From positions 1 through 36,872 of the forward strand of contig CALVZS010000016.1 of NCBI GenBank assembly GCA_944372575.1: a stretch of DNA of 36,872 nt, read 5' to 3'. Under the pieces are notes generated by a model that had not been told where the DNA came from, did not search any database, and saw only the letters and a list, made by a program, of their open reading frames with translations. Of this stretch, positions 7,287 to 14,382 are shown in pieces. The position numbers and the translations under genes are program-made. Numbering within the stretch: position 1 is the first letter of the stretch; each line of letters starts with the position of its first letter. The DNA is from an uncultured Clostridia bacterium. Lineage in GTDB: Bacteria > Bacillota > Clostridia > Christensenellales > Borkfalkiaceae.

Positions 7287-7897
7287 GGTACGCCGCTCTC
7301 CGCTTCGCGGAGGATGAAAACATTGCGGACAGGGTGTACTGGTACCGCTGTCCCTTTCCCGCAGCGGCGGGGGACAAGGTCTTTGCGCCCGTCGGCTCGC
7401 ATGACCGCCTGCAGCGTGCCGAAGTCGTGCGCGTCCGCACGGACGGCTGTCCCTGCGAGGAGCGCCTGCTCAAGTCGGTGGCGGCGCGCTGCGGCGCCTT
7501 CCGGCGCAGGATCGGCGACGCCGTCGTCTTTGAAACGGGCGGCCTTGCATATGATGCAAAGCATTTTACGCGCTACGGGCGGGTATTGTTCGGCACATGG
7601 GAGGGCGCGGCGCGCGGCGTGACGCCCCTTGCGGCGGTGGAGGAGTTCTCCGCGCTCTATGCCGTTCTGCGCACGCAGGACTGCGTGCTGCTGACGGGGC
7701 CGTGCGCCCGGAGGGCAGCTGCCGACCTCATGCTCCTCGCGGGCGTTGCGGCGGCGGACATTTCCGCGCGCTTCGCGGCTTGCGGCGCGCAGGCGGAGCA
7801 GGCGCGGACGGAACGGTGGGTGCGGGCGGAACGGGCGCGGCTGGAGGCGGCGCTCGGGGCGGAGGAGACCGCCCGCCTTGCAGACAGGCTCAGGTGA
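7280..7897 (+). CDS. Uncharacterised protein, possibly degenerate two-part fold
   Basis: A 205-residue protein I do not recognise. The ATG at 7280 is favoured because it overlaps the upstream stop; an in-frame GTG at 7283 is possible. Residues about 17-50 (VYWYRCPF, GDKVFAPVG) have the flavour of the N-terminal DNA-binding part of PriA-type proteins, but no helicase follows. From about residue 95 (ETGGLAYD..RYGRVLF) to about 175 (RRAAADLMLLAGV..ADI) the spacing of hydrophobic and glycine positions loosely recalls tyrosine-phosphatase-like proteins, but the catalytic Cys-x5-Arg loop is absent. Both similarities are by eye. The gene sits between the nucleotidyltransferase and asparaginase genes, 4 nt before the latter, in one operon. 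Confidence 0.7.
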   Translation: MVRYAALRFAEDENIADRVYWYRCPFPAAAGDKVFAPVGSHDRLQRAEVVRVRTDGCPCEERLLKSVAARCGAFRRRIGDAVVFETGGLAYDAKHFTRYGRVLFGTWEGAARGVTPLAAVEEFSALYAVLRTQDCVLLTGPCARRAAADLMLLAGVAAADISARFAACGAQAEQARTERWVRAERARLEAALGAEETARLADRLR

Positions 7898-7901
7898 TCG
7901 C

Positions 7902-8891
7902 ATGAAAAAGATACTCATGATCGCAACGGGAGGCACCATTGCCTCCAAGGAGACGGCGGAGGGCCTTGCCCCCATGCTCACCTCCGGGGAACTTTTGGAC
8001 TGCGTGCCGGAGATCGGCAGCGTCTGCCGGGTGGACGCGGTGCAGCCCTTCAATCTGGACAGCACCAACGTCTACGCCGCGCACTGGCTGGAGCTGGCGC
8101 GCATCATCGGGGAGAACTATGAGCGCTATGACGGGTTCGTCGTCACGCACGGCACGGATACCATGGCATACACGGCGGCGGCGCTTTCCTACCTCGTTCA
8201 GAACAGCGCAAAGCCCATCGTGCTCACTGGCTCGCAGCGCTCCGCCTATTCGCGGGATACGGATGCGCGCCGCAATCTTGCCGACGCCTTTCTGTTCTGC
8301 GCGGACGACGGGGCGCACGGGGTGCGCATTGTCTTTGACGGCAGCGTCATTTTGGGTACGCGCGCCAAAAAGACGCGCACGCGCAGCTTCAACGCCTTCT
8401 CCTCCATCGATTTCCCCGCCATCGCCGTCATGCGCGAGGGCAGGCCGTTCTACTATATCGAGGAAAAGAAGCCGACGGGCGCGCCGGTGTTCTTCCGCGC
8501 ACTCAACGAGAACGTGTTCGTCCTCAAGATGATCCCCGGCCTGCGCGCGGACATCTTCGACTGGCTGGACGCGCACTGCGACGGGCTCATCATCGAGTCC
8601 TTCGGCGCGGGCGGCCTGCCCGATTATGAAAACGGCGCCTTTTTCGACCGGCTTGCCCGCTTTCTGTCGCTGGGAAAGACGGCGGTCATGACCACGCAGG
8701 TGGAGCGGGAGGGGAGCGCGCTCGACACCTATGCGGTGGGCAGGCGGCTGCGCGCCTGCGGCAGGGTGCTGGAGGCGCGCTGCATGACGCTGGAGGCGAC
8801 CGTCACCAAGCTCATGTGGGTGCTCGCCCGCGCGCGCGGCGACGAGGCGGCGCGCCTCTTCAATTCCCCCGTCGAACACGATATTTTCTGA
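7902..8891 (+). CDS. ansA: L-asparaginase (type I family)
   Basis: A 329-residue enzyme that hydrolyses asparagine to aspartate and ammonia. Both family signatures are present: IATGGTIAS at the N-terminus with the catalytic threonine at about T12, and THGTDTMAYTAAALS at about residues 82-96 with the second Thr/Asp pair T85-D86. There is no signal peptide, and the length fits cytoplasmic type I enzymes. The start at 7902 is set by the MKKILMIATGG beginning; the preceding CAGGTGAT is a modest RBS. It is the last gene of the group starting at 6492 and converges on a small minus-strand gene with a shared hairpin between. Its product could feed aspartate to nadB, but no sequence evidence links them. 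Confidence 0.92.
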   Translation: MKKILMIATGGTIASKETAEGLAPMLTSGELLDCVPEIGSVCRVDAVQPFNLDSTNVYAAHWLELARIIGENYERYDGFVVTHGTDTMAYTAAALSYLVQNSAKPIVLTGSQRSAYSRDTDARRNLADAFLFCADDGAHGVRIVFDGSVILGTRAKKTRTRSFNAFSSIDFPAIAVMREGRPFYYIEEKKPTGAPVFFRALNENVFVLKMIPGLRADIFDWLDAHCDGLIIESFGAGGLPDYENGAFFDRLARFLSLGKTAVMTTQVEREGSALDTYAVGRRLRACGRVLEARCMTLEATVTKLMWVLARARGDEAARLFNSPVEHDIF

Positions 8892-8924
8892 AAAATGCGC
8901 CCCGCGTCGTCTGACGCGGGGCGC
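8891..8924 (-). terminator. Strong hairpin between convergent genes
   Basis: A perfect 12-bp stem (8897-8908 with 8913-8924, loop GTCT). On the minus strand it is followed by ATTTTT, giving a proper intrinsic terminator for the small gene at 8930-9106. On the plus strand the T run is poor (ACGGTTTAA), but the stem may still end asparaginase transcripts. Confidence 0.8.
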
Positions 8925-8929
8925 ACGGT

Positions 8930-9106
8930 TTAATCATCCCAGCGGCCCTTCCGGTCCCCGATGATGACGATGAACAGTCCGAGGAAGAGCAGCGCGATCC
9001 CGATATAGGTGGCCTCGGAAAAGGAGGTTTCCGTATTGGCGGCGACGAATGCCGCCCCGAAGATCATGATCGCAATGCCGAGCAGCATGATCCGAATGGC
9101 TTTCAT
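8930..9106 (-). CDS. 58-residue two-helix membrane protein
   Basis: A small minus-strand gene. The protein begins MKAIRIMLLGIAIMIFGAAF and has two hydrophobic helices, at about residues 5-23 and 33-50 (IGIALLFLGLFIVIIG), joined by a short polar loop and ending in a charged tail (DRKGRWDD). AAGGGGG lies about 6 nt before the ATG, a consensus promoter lies upstream at 9157-9185, and a strong terminator follows. A different, slightly longer open frame overlaps this stretch, but its predicted peptide is polar, His/Arg-rich and implausible. Function is unknown. The complete transcription unit argues that it is real. Confidence 0.82.
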   Translation of the reverse strand: MKAIRIMLLGIAIMIFGAAFVAANTETSFSEATYIGIALLFLGLFIVIIGDRKGRWDD

Positions 9107-9156
9107 AATTTCCCCCTTGTTTCAAATCATATCAAAGATGATTGATTTCTAAACCC

Positions 9157-9185
9157 AGTATATCACAGAAAGGGCAGACAGTCAA
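9157..9185 (-). promoter_or_regulatory. Vegetative promoter (TTGACT-17-TATACT) of the 58-residue gene
   Basis: On the minus strand TTGACT (9180-9185) and TATACT (9157-9162) are separated by exactly 17 nt. It drives the small membrane-protein gene leftward, leaving a leader of about 45 nt. Confidence 0.85.
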
Positions 9186-9206
9186 TATCGTCCGAAAAAA
9201 TCAATG

Positions 9207-9240
9207 GGCGCGCCGCGCGGGTTTCCCCGTGCGGCGCGCC
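9207..9240. other. 15-bp GC-rich hairpin between divergent genes
   Basis: Positions 9207-9221 pair with 9226-9240 with one G-U pair, loop TTTC. It lies between the minus-strand promoter at 9157-9185 and the yqfC promoter. On the minus strand a T run occurs about 5 nt after the stem, so it may stop transcription coming from the right. No protein site is recognised. Confidence 0.55.
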
Positions 9241-9244
9241 TGTC

Positions 9245-9271
9245 GTAAAAAGGGGGCGCGCGACATACAAT
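9245..9271 (+). promoter_or_regulatory. Putative mother-cell (sigma-E-like) promoter of yqfC
   Basis: CATACAAT at 9264-9271 matches the sigma-E -10 pattern (CATACAnT) exactly. GTA at 9245-9247, 16 nt upstream, is a weak version of the ATA -35 core. In B. subtilis yqfC-yqfD is a sigma-E operon. The -10 ends only 6 nt before the yqfC ATG, so the transcript would start at or next to the start codon. Confidence 0.5.
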
Positions 9272-9277
9272 AATGTT

Positions 9278-9547
9278 ATGGAATTTCTGCGCGAGATCGC
9301 AAATTTTCTGGGGGCGGCGGACGTCTTTTCCATCCGCTATACCGTGATAGACGGGCGGGGCGCCTACCTCGAGAACGTGCGGCGGCTCGCCCTCTTTACG
9401 CCGACGCAGATCGTGGTGAAGGGCAGGCGGGGCGGGCTGTGCGTGGAGGGGGAGGGGCTGTCGCTCGGCAAATACGCGGCGGGCGACCTCGTCATCCGCG
9501 GAACCATCGTGCGCGTCACGCGGGAGGGCGGCGGTGAAAAGCTGTGA
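9278..9547 (+). CDS. yqfC: YabP/YqfC-family sporulation protein
   Basis: An 89-residue YqfC-like protein. Members are small mother-cell sporulation proteins of unknown biochemistry. The beta-rich core shows IENHR-like YLENVRRLALFTPTQIVVK and the late LVIRGTIVRV strand typical of the YabP/YqfC fold. The position directly before yqfD and phoH matches Bacilli and Clostridia. No Shine-Dalgarno sequence precedes the ATG; the only G-run (9252-9256) is about 20 nt away. Together with the -10 placement this suggests leaderless initiation. It overlaps yqfD by 14 nt. Confidence 0.85.
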   Translation: MEFLREIANFLGAADVFSIRYTVIDGRGAYLENVRRLALFTPTQIVVKGRRGGLCVEGEGLSLGKYAAGDLVIRGTIVRVTREGGGEKL

Positions 9548-10388
9548 GATCTTTATCGAGGGCATCGGCGGGGCGCGCATTGTGGAAAAACTTGTGCAGG
9601 GCGGCGTCCCCGTCCTTGCGGCGCGCGCGCAAAAAAGGGGCGTTCTCGTCCGCGTGGATACGAAAGACCGTGAAAAAATTTTTGCAATTTTGCGCGGTTC
9701 GTGTTATAATGGAAAAAAAGTGCGCCCGAGAGGGGCGGCGCGCGCCATACAGGCGCTCGTGCGGCACGCAGGACTGCTTGCGGGCGTCCTGTTCTTTTCC
9801 GCCGCCGTGCTCTTCGGGCAGAGCCGCGTTCTGCGCATCGAAGTGGTGGGCAGCGGCGCATACTATGCTGCGGAAGTGGAGCGCCTGCTCGCGCGCGAGG
9901 GGACGGGATTTTTCTCCCCGCCGCCCGCCGACCGCGCCCGCATCACGGCGCAGATCCTCGCCTTTCCGCGCGTGAGTTTTTGCTCGCTCTCCCATGAGGG
10001 CGGCGTGCTCACCGTGTGCGTGGAGGTGGAGGACGAGGCGCAGGCACCCGCAGGCGGCAGCCTTTTCGCTCCCGTGAGCGGCACCGTCGCCGCGCTCACC
10101 GTCCTGTCGGGGACGGCGCGCGTCGAGGTCGGCGCGTCCGTGCGGGAGGGGGACATTCTTGTGGAGAATGTGACGAGTCTTGCCGGGGAGAGCTTTCCCG
10201 CCACCGTCATCGCATCCGCCGCGGTGCGCTATGCGGTGGATGATGTATTTGAGGGCAGCAGGGGACAGGCGCTCGCCGCCGCCTATCTCGCGCACGGTGG
10301 GCTGGAGGAAGTTACGATACAAAAGACCGGGGATGGCTGGCGCGTCACGGGGCAGGCGCTCGCGTACGCCGCGCTCAACCTCGGCTGA
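9534..10388 (+). CDS. yqfD: Sporulation protein YqfD
   Basis: A 284-residue membrane protein of the YqfD family, conserved in endospore formers and produced in the mother cell; its exact role is unclear. The N-terminal about 65 residues include the typical RGVLVRVDTKDREKIFAILR stretch. One transmembrane helix follows at about 81-98 (HAGLLAGVLFFSAAVLFG), then an extracytoplasmic part with a POTRA-like region (about 100-160) and a second beta domain. The GTG start at 9534 lies inside yqfC behind GGGAGGGCG. Length is somewhat short for YqfD. Order yqfC-yqfD-phoH supports the call. Confidence 0.85.
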   Translation: MKSCEIFIEGIGGARIVEKLVQGGVPVLAARAQKRGVLVRVDTKDREKIFAILRGSCYNGKKVRPRGAARAIQALVRHAGLLAGVLFFSAAVLFGQSRVLRIEVVGSGAYYAAEVERLLAREGTGFFSPPPADRARITAQILAFPRVSFCSLSHEGGVLTVCVEVEDEAQAPAGGSLFAPVSGTVAALTVLSGTARVEVGASVREGDILVENVTSLAGESFPATVIASAAVRYAVDDVFEGSRGQALAAAYLAHGGLEEVTIQKTGDGWRVTGQALAYAALNLG

Positions 10389-10402
10389 GGAGGATAGTTA
10401 CG
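10388..10402 (+). promoter_or_regulatory. Perfect Shine-Dalgarno placed for an ACG start of phoH
   Basis: AGGAGG at 10388-10393 overlaps the yqfD stop and ends 6 nt before ACG at 10400-10402. No ATG, GTG or TTG in the phoH frame lies at a usable distance; the first is GTG at 10418, 24 nt beyond the SD. The placement argues that translation starts at ACG, or that an ATG has mutated or been misread. Confidence 0.6.
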
Positions 10403-11371
10403 GAAAAGACGGTCACGGTGGACACGGGCAGTCTGGACAGGCTCCGGACGGTCATCGGCGTCCTGGACGAAAATCTCATGACGATCGCGCGCGAGCTGTC
10501 GCTCTCCACCCGCATCGACGGAACGAAGATCATTCTGACAGGAGAGGAGGCGGACGTGGGCGGCGCGGTCATCTCCAATCTGCTTTCCGTCGCCGAGGCG
10601 GGGGAGCAGATCGATAAGAGCGCGCTCCTGTACTGTATCTCCCTCGCGCGGGAGGGGGAGACGGGAAATCTCGGCGCCGTCCTCAAGGACGTGGTCGCCG
10701 TCACCTCCCGCGGCAAGCCCGTCAAGTGCAAGACGGTGGGGCAGCAGAATTACGTCGCCGCCATGCGCAAAAATACCATCACGTTCGGCACCGGCCCCGC
10801 GGGGACGGGCAAGACCTATCTTGCCGTCAGCTTTGCGGTGGCGTGCTATAAAGCGAAGCAGGTGGAGAAGATCATCCTCACCCGTCCTGCCGTGGAAGCC
10901 GGGGAAAAGCTGGGCTTTCTGCCAGGCGATCTGCAGACCAAGGTAGATCCCTACCTGCGCCCGCTCTACGATGCCCTGCAGGAGCTGTTCGGCCTGGAGA
11001 CATACGCAAAGCTCATGGAGAAGGGCGTCATCGAGGTCGCGCCCCTCGCCTATATGCGCGGCAGGACGCTTTCGAACGCCTTCGTCATTCTGGACGAGGC
11101 GCAGAACGCCACGCGCGAACAGATGAAGATGTTCCTTACCCGCCTCGGGGAGGGAAGCAAGATGGTCGTCACGGGCGACCTTACGCAGACCGACCTGCCG
11201 GACGGCAAGTCGAGCGGGCTTGCTCATGCCGTGGGAGTACTCAGGGGCGTAGAGGACATCGCCGTCGTCGCGCTCACCGAGCGCGACGTGGTGCGCCATC
11301 CCCTCGTCTCGCGCATCGTGCGTGCCTATGAGCGGGAGGAACAGCGCAGAAGAAAAGGAGAAAAACGATGA
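10400..11371 (+). CDS. phoH: PhoH-family ATPase
   Basis: A 323-residue PhoH-type P-loop NTPase, linked in bacteria to RNA metabolism and commonly next to ybeY. The N-terminal domain (to about residue 115) precedes the ATPase core with Walker A GPAGTGKTYLA, the ILTRPAVEAGEKLGFLPGD block, Walker B FVILDEAQNAT and sensor MVVTGDLTQ. Starting at ACG 10400 gives an N-terminus reading (M)EKTVTVD before LDRLR, as in typical PhoH proteins, and fits the SD spacing. The conventional alternative is GTG at 10418 (317 residues), which has no SD. It overlaps the HD-domain gene by 4 nt. Confidence 0.93.
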   Translation, partial: TEKTVTVDTGSLDRLRTVIGVLDENLMTIARELSLSTRIDGTKIILTGEEADVGGAVISNLLSVAEAGEQIDKSALLYCISLAREGETGNLGAVLKDVVAVTSRGKPVKCKTVGQQNYVAAMRKNTITFGTGPAGTGKTYLAVSFAVACYKAKQVEKIILTRPAVEAGEKLGFLPGDLQTKVDPYLRPLYDALQELFGLETYAKLMEKGVIEVAPLAYMRGRTLSNAFVILDEAQNATREQMKMFLTRLGEGSKMVVTGDLTQTDLPDGKSSGLAHAVGVLRGVEDIAVVALTERDVVRHPLVSRIVRAYEREEQRRRKGEKR

Positions 11372-12879
11372 AGAGCGATGTGACCGCCCGCCCCATCCGG
11401 GGCGGGGACGAGGAAGTGCGCAATTCCCGCCTGGTGGGGAGCGCGTTTGTCCTGGCGGCGTGCTACGTCTTTTTGTGCCTGATCATCTTTCTCATGATCG
11501 TCATCAACGATCCCGCCGGCTGGATCGGATTTATCCGTGAGAAGTATGCGGGGATCCTGACGCTTGCCGTCTGCACGCTGCTGCTGTGTTTCATCATCTA
11601 TTACTATTATTATTTTGAGGACAGGGAATTCCTTGCCAAGGCGGGCAACATCCTGCTCATCTTTTCCCTCGTCACCGTGTGCGTGATTTTAAGCTACGTC
11701 TTCGGGAAATTCGTCAATATTTACGCCCGCCCCTGCGCGCTGCTCGCGCTGCTGTGCGTATTTTTGTTCAACCGCAGGCAGGCGATCATGCTCAACTTCA
11801 TCTTCTCCATCCTCATGTTCGTCATCGATACCTATACGAACAATTTCTCGGCGGACGGCGCGACCGTGCAGGTATATTATTCCCTCATGCTCAACTTTGT
11901 GTGCGGTACGTTCGCCATCTTTGCCGCGGGCGGAAACAAGACGCGCGGGCAGCTGCTCCTGACGGGGTGCGTCGTGGCGGTGCCGACCGTCGTCATCGTC
12001 ACCCTTCTGCAGGTGACGTCGCTCTATAACGATTGGATCGCCTTCGTCGCGTCCATCGGCTATTCCATCGTCGGCTGCGTTGTCTCGGCGATCCTCGCCC
12101 TTGCGGGGCTGCCCATATTTGAGACGGCGTTCAACCGTCTCACCGTGTTCCGCCTGCGTGAGCTGACCTCCACCAACGCACCCCTTCTGGTGCGCCTCAA
12201 GCAGGAGGCGCCCGGTACCTTCAACCATTCGCTCGTCGTGGCGCAGCTCGCCGAATCGTGCGCCGTCGCCATCGGCGAAAATGCCGAGCTGGCGCGTGCC
12301 GCCGCATACTATCACGACGTGGGCAAATTGAAACAGCCCGACTGCTTTACGGAGAATCAGACGGACTACAACGTTCACGACGAACTCATGCCCGAGCTGT
12401 CTGCGGACATCATCCGCTCGCACGCCAAGGACGGCTATGAACTGCTGATCGCCGCGCACTTTCCCAAGATCATTGCGGACGTCGCCCGCGAGCACCATGG
12501 CACGCTGCCCATCAAGTATTTTTACGACAAGGCGATGAAGCTCTCGGGCGGGGATGCGGACATCAAGGATTATTCCTACCTCGGCCCCACGCCCAGATCG
12601 CGCATTGCGGCGATCGTGATGATCGCGGACGCTTCCGAGGCGGCCACGCGCGCCCTTGCCGACCGCTCGCCCGAGAAGGTGGAGCGCACCGTACGCGCCA
12701 TCATCGAGGAGCGCATGGATCTCGACCAGTTCGCCGACTGCGACATCACCATCCGCGACCTGTCCGTCATCCGCAGGACGCTCGTGGAGACGCTCTCGGG
12801 CGTACATCATCACCGCGTGGAATATCCCGCGATCCGCTTCAACCGTGATCGCCAGGCGGTCAAAGAGGACAAGGAATGA
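11368..12879 (+). CDS. PgpH/YqfF-like HD-domain membrane phosphodiesterase, lacking the extracellular domain
   Basis: A 503-residue protein in the locus position of B. subtilis yqfF (PgpH), whose HD domain hydrolyses c-di-AMP. About seven hydrophobic helices span roughly residues 25-250, and the cytoplasmic HD domain follows with NHSLVVA, the metal motif YYHDVGK (H316-D317), HAKDGYELL and REHHGT. PgpH normally has about 700 residues because a large extracellular 7TMR-HDED domain lies between the first and second helices. Here the first helix runs almost straight into the next, so that domain is absent. Substrate is inferred from the family. It overlaps phoH and ybeY by 4 nt each. Confidence 0.88.
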   Translation: MKSDVTARPIRGGDEEVRNSRLVGSAFVLAACYVFLCLIIFLMIVINDPAGWIGFIREKYAGILTLAVCTLLLCFIIYYYYYFEDREFLAKAGNILLIFSLVTVCVILSYVFGKFVNIYARPCALLALLCVFLFNRRQAIMLNFIFSILMFVIDTYTNNFSADGATVQVYYSLMLNFVCGTFAIFAAGGNKTRGQLLLTGCVVAVPTVVIVTLLQVTSLYNDWIAFVASIGYSIVGCVVSAILALAGLPIFETAFNRLTVFRLRELTSTNAPLLVRLKQEAPGTFNHSLVVAQLAESCAVAIGENAELARAAAYYHDVGKLKQPDCFTENQTDYNVHDELMPELSADIIRSHAKDGYELLIAAHFPKIIADVAREHHGTLPIKYFYDKAMKLSGGDADIKDYSYLGPTPRSRIAAIVMIADASEAATRALADRSPEKVERTVRAIIEERMDLDQFADCDITIRDLSVIRRTLVETLSGVHHHRVEYPAIRFNRDRQAVKEDKE

Positions 12880-13346
12880 ACATCTTTTTTGATTCCGATC
12901 TCCCCGAAGAGGGGTTGGAGCGCCTCTCTTCGGCGCTTTCCGGGCTGTGGCAGGGGGACGACCTGTCGGCGGAGCTTCTGCTCGTGACAGAGGAGGAGAT
13001 CAGGGCGCTCAACGCGCGTGAACGCGGCGTGGACGCCGTGACCGACGTCCTGAGCTTTCCCTCCATGGACGGTATCAGGGGGATGCCCATCCTCGCGGAG
13101 GAGCACGGGGAGGAGGTGGATGAAAACGGGCGCGTCTTTCTGGGCAGCGTCGTCATCTGCGAAAAGCGCGCGCGCGAACAGGCAGCCGAGTACGGGCATC
13201 CCTATGAGCGCGAGCTGTACTACCTCGCCGTACACGGTATGCTGCACTGTTTGGGCTATGACCACATGACGGACGAGGACAGGCGCGAGATGCGCCGGAA
13301 AGAGGAGGACGTCATGGCGAAACTCGATTTAAGGAGAGAGCAATGA
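12876..13346 (+). CDS. ybeY: Endoribonuclease YbeY (rRNA maturation factor)
   Basis: A 156-residue zinc-dependent endoribonuclease family member acting in 16S rRNA 3'-end maturation and ribosome quality control. The hallmark metal motif is HGMLHCLGYDH with H120, H124 and H130. RGVDAVTDVLSFP lies upstream as in other YbeY proteins. Both ends overlap neighbours by 4 nt (ATGA type), placing it firmly in the phoH-HD-ybeY-era operon. Confidence 0.95.
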   Translation: MNIFFDSDLPEEGLERLSSALSGLWQGDDLSAELLLVTEEEIRALNARERGVDAVTDVLSFPSMDGIRGMPILAEEHGEEVDENGRVFLGSVVICEKRAREQAAEYGHPYERELYYLAVHGMLHCLGYDHMTDEDRREMRRKEEDVMAKLDLRREQ

Positions 13347-14230
13347 GAAGCGGAACGGTCGCCGTCATCGGCAGGGCGAATGCGGGCAAGTCCACGCTCA
13401 TCAACGTGCTGGTGGGGGAAAAGGTCGCCATCGTGTCCCCCAAGCCGCAGACCACGCGCGACCGCATCCTCGGCGTGCTCACGCGCGAGGATCATCAGAT
13501 CGTGTTCGTCGATACGCCGGGCATCTACAAGAGCCGCAACCTGCTCACCGCCGACATGATGAAGACGACGGAGGCTACCTCGCGCGACGTGGACGCCATC
13601 CTCTATGTGCTCGACGGCCACGCGGGCGTGCGGGCGGAGGATGCCGGACTCATCAAAAAATATGCCTCCCTCGGCGTGCCTATGATCGTCGTCTTTACCA
13701 AGATCGACATCATGCCCGCGGAGAACATTCCCGCCGCCGTCAGATTTTTGTCGGAGGAGGGCGTGGAGGCGGATATCTACCCCGTGTCGGCGCGCAGGGG
13801 GCGCAACCTGAAAAAGCTGGAGGCGGGCATCGCCGCCATGCTGCCCGAGGGGGATAAGCTCTTTCCGGACGATGTGGTATCCGACCGCAGCGAGAGGTTC
13901 ATGGTCGCCGAGCTCATGCGCGAGAAGATTTTGCTCAAATATGACGAGGAGATCCCGCACGGCGTCGCCGTCGTGGTCAATACCTTCCGGCGGCGGGAGG
14001 ACGGCGTGTACGAGATCGGGCTGGACATCATCTGCGAAAAGCAGGCGCACAAGGCCATTCTCATCGGCAGGCAGGGCAGGGCGCTCAAGGAGGCTGCCTC
14101 CTTCGCCCGGCAGGACATGGAGAAGTTCCTGGAGGCGAAGGTGTTCCTGACCACCTATGTCAAGGTGCGCGAGGACTGGCGGGACAGCGAACGCCTCATC
14201 AAGGAGTTCGGCTACGGCGGGGAGGAGTGA
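13343..14230 (+). CDS. era: GTPase Era
   Basis: A 295-residue ribosome-assembly GTPase that binds the 3' end of 16S rRNA. G motifs: G1 GRANAGKST (residues 10-18), G3 DTPG, G4 TKID (family NKxD; the T is a mild variant), and G5 SARRG. The C-terminal KH domain has IIGRQGRALKEAA-type residues (here LIGRQGRALKEAA). The A in GRANAGKST replaces the common PNVGKS. dgkA and cdd, often inserted before era in Bacilli, are absent. yqzL and recO follow. Confidence 0.95.
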   Translation: MRSGTVAVIGRANAGKSTLINVLVGEKVAIVSPKPQTTRDRILGVLTREDHQIVFVDTPGIYKSRNLLTADMMKTTEATSRDVDAILYVLDGHAGVRAEDAGLIKKYASLGVPMIVVFTKIDIMPAENIPAAVRFLSEEGVEADIYPVSARRGRNLKKLEAGIAAMLPEGDKLFPDDVVSDRSERFMVAELMREKILLKYDEEIPHGVAVVVNTFRRREDGVYEIGLDIICEKQAHKAILIGRQGRALKEAASFARQDMEKFLEAKVFLTTYVKVREDWRDSERLIKEFGYGGEE

Positions 14231-14282
14231 GGGTCGCATAATCCTGCCCGAACGCCGCATACTGCCTCCCGAGGGGGTGGCC

Positions 14283-14378
14283 ATGCGACAGAAGGAGGCG
14301 CGGGAGATCGCCTGGGAAATGTTCGAGAGGACGGGCAATCTCACCTACTATATGCTGTACAAACGATTGAAGGGATAG
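14283..14378 (+). CDS. yqzL: YqzL-family mini-protein
   Basis: A 31-residue ORF, MRQKEAREIAWEMFERTGN followed by LTYYMLYKRLKG. The pattern W-x-x-F-x-x-T-G-x-x-x-x-Y-x-L-Y/F-K is that of YqzL, a tiny protein of unknown function lying between era and recO in Bacilli, exactly as here. A G-rich RBS (GAGGGGGTGG) precedes the ATG by a few nt. A longer in-frame reading back into era exists, but the family fit begins at this ATG. Confidence 0.85.
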   Translation: MRQKEAREIAWEMFERTGNLTYYMLYKRLKG

Positions 14379-14382
14379 GATC

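Noticed and set aside
8934..9125. 63-codon minus-strand frame with a His/Arg-rich product
   Set aside because: The frame one step away encodes a proper two-helix membrane protein with the same RBS and promoter; the His/Arg product is its shadow.
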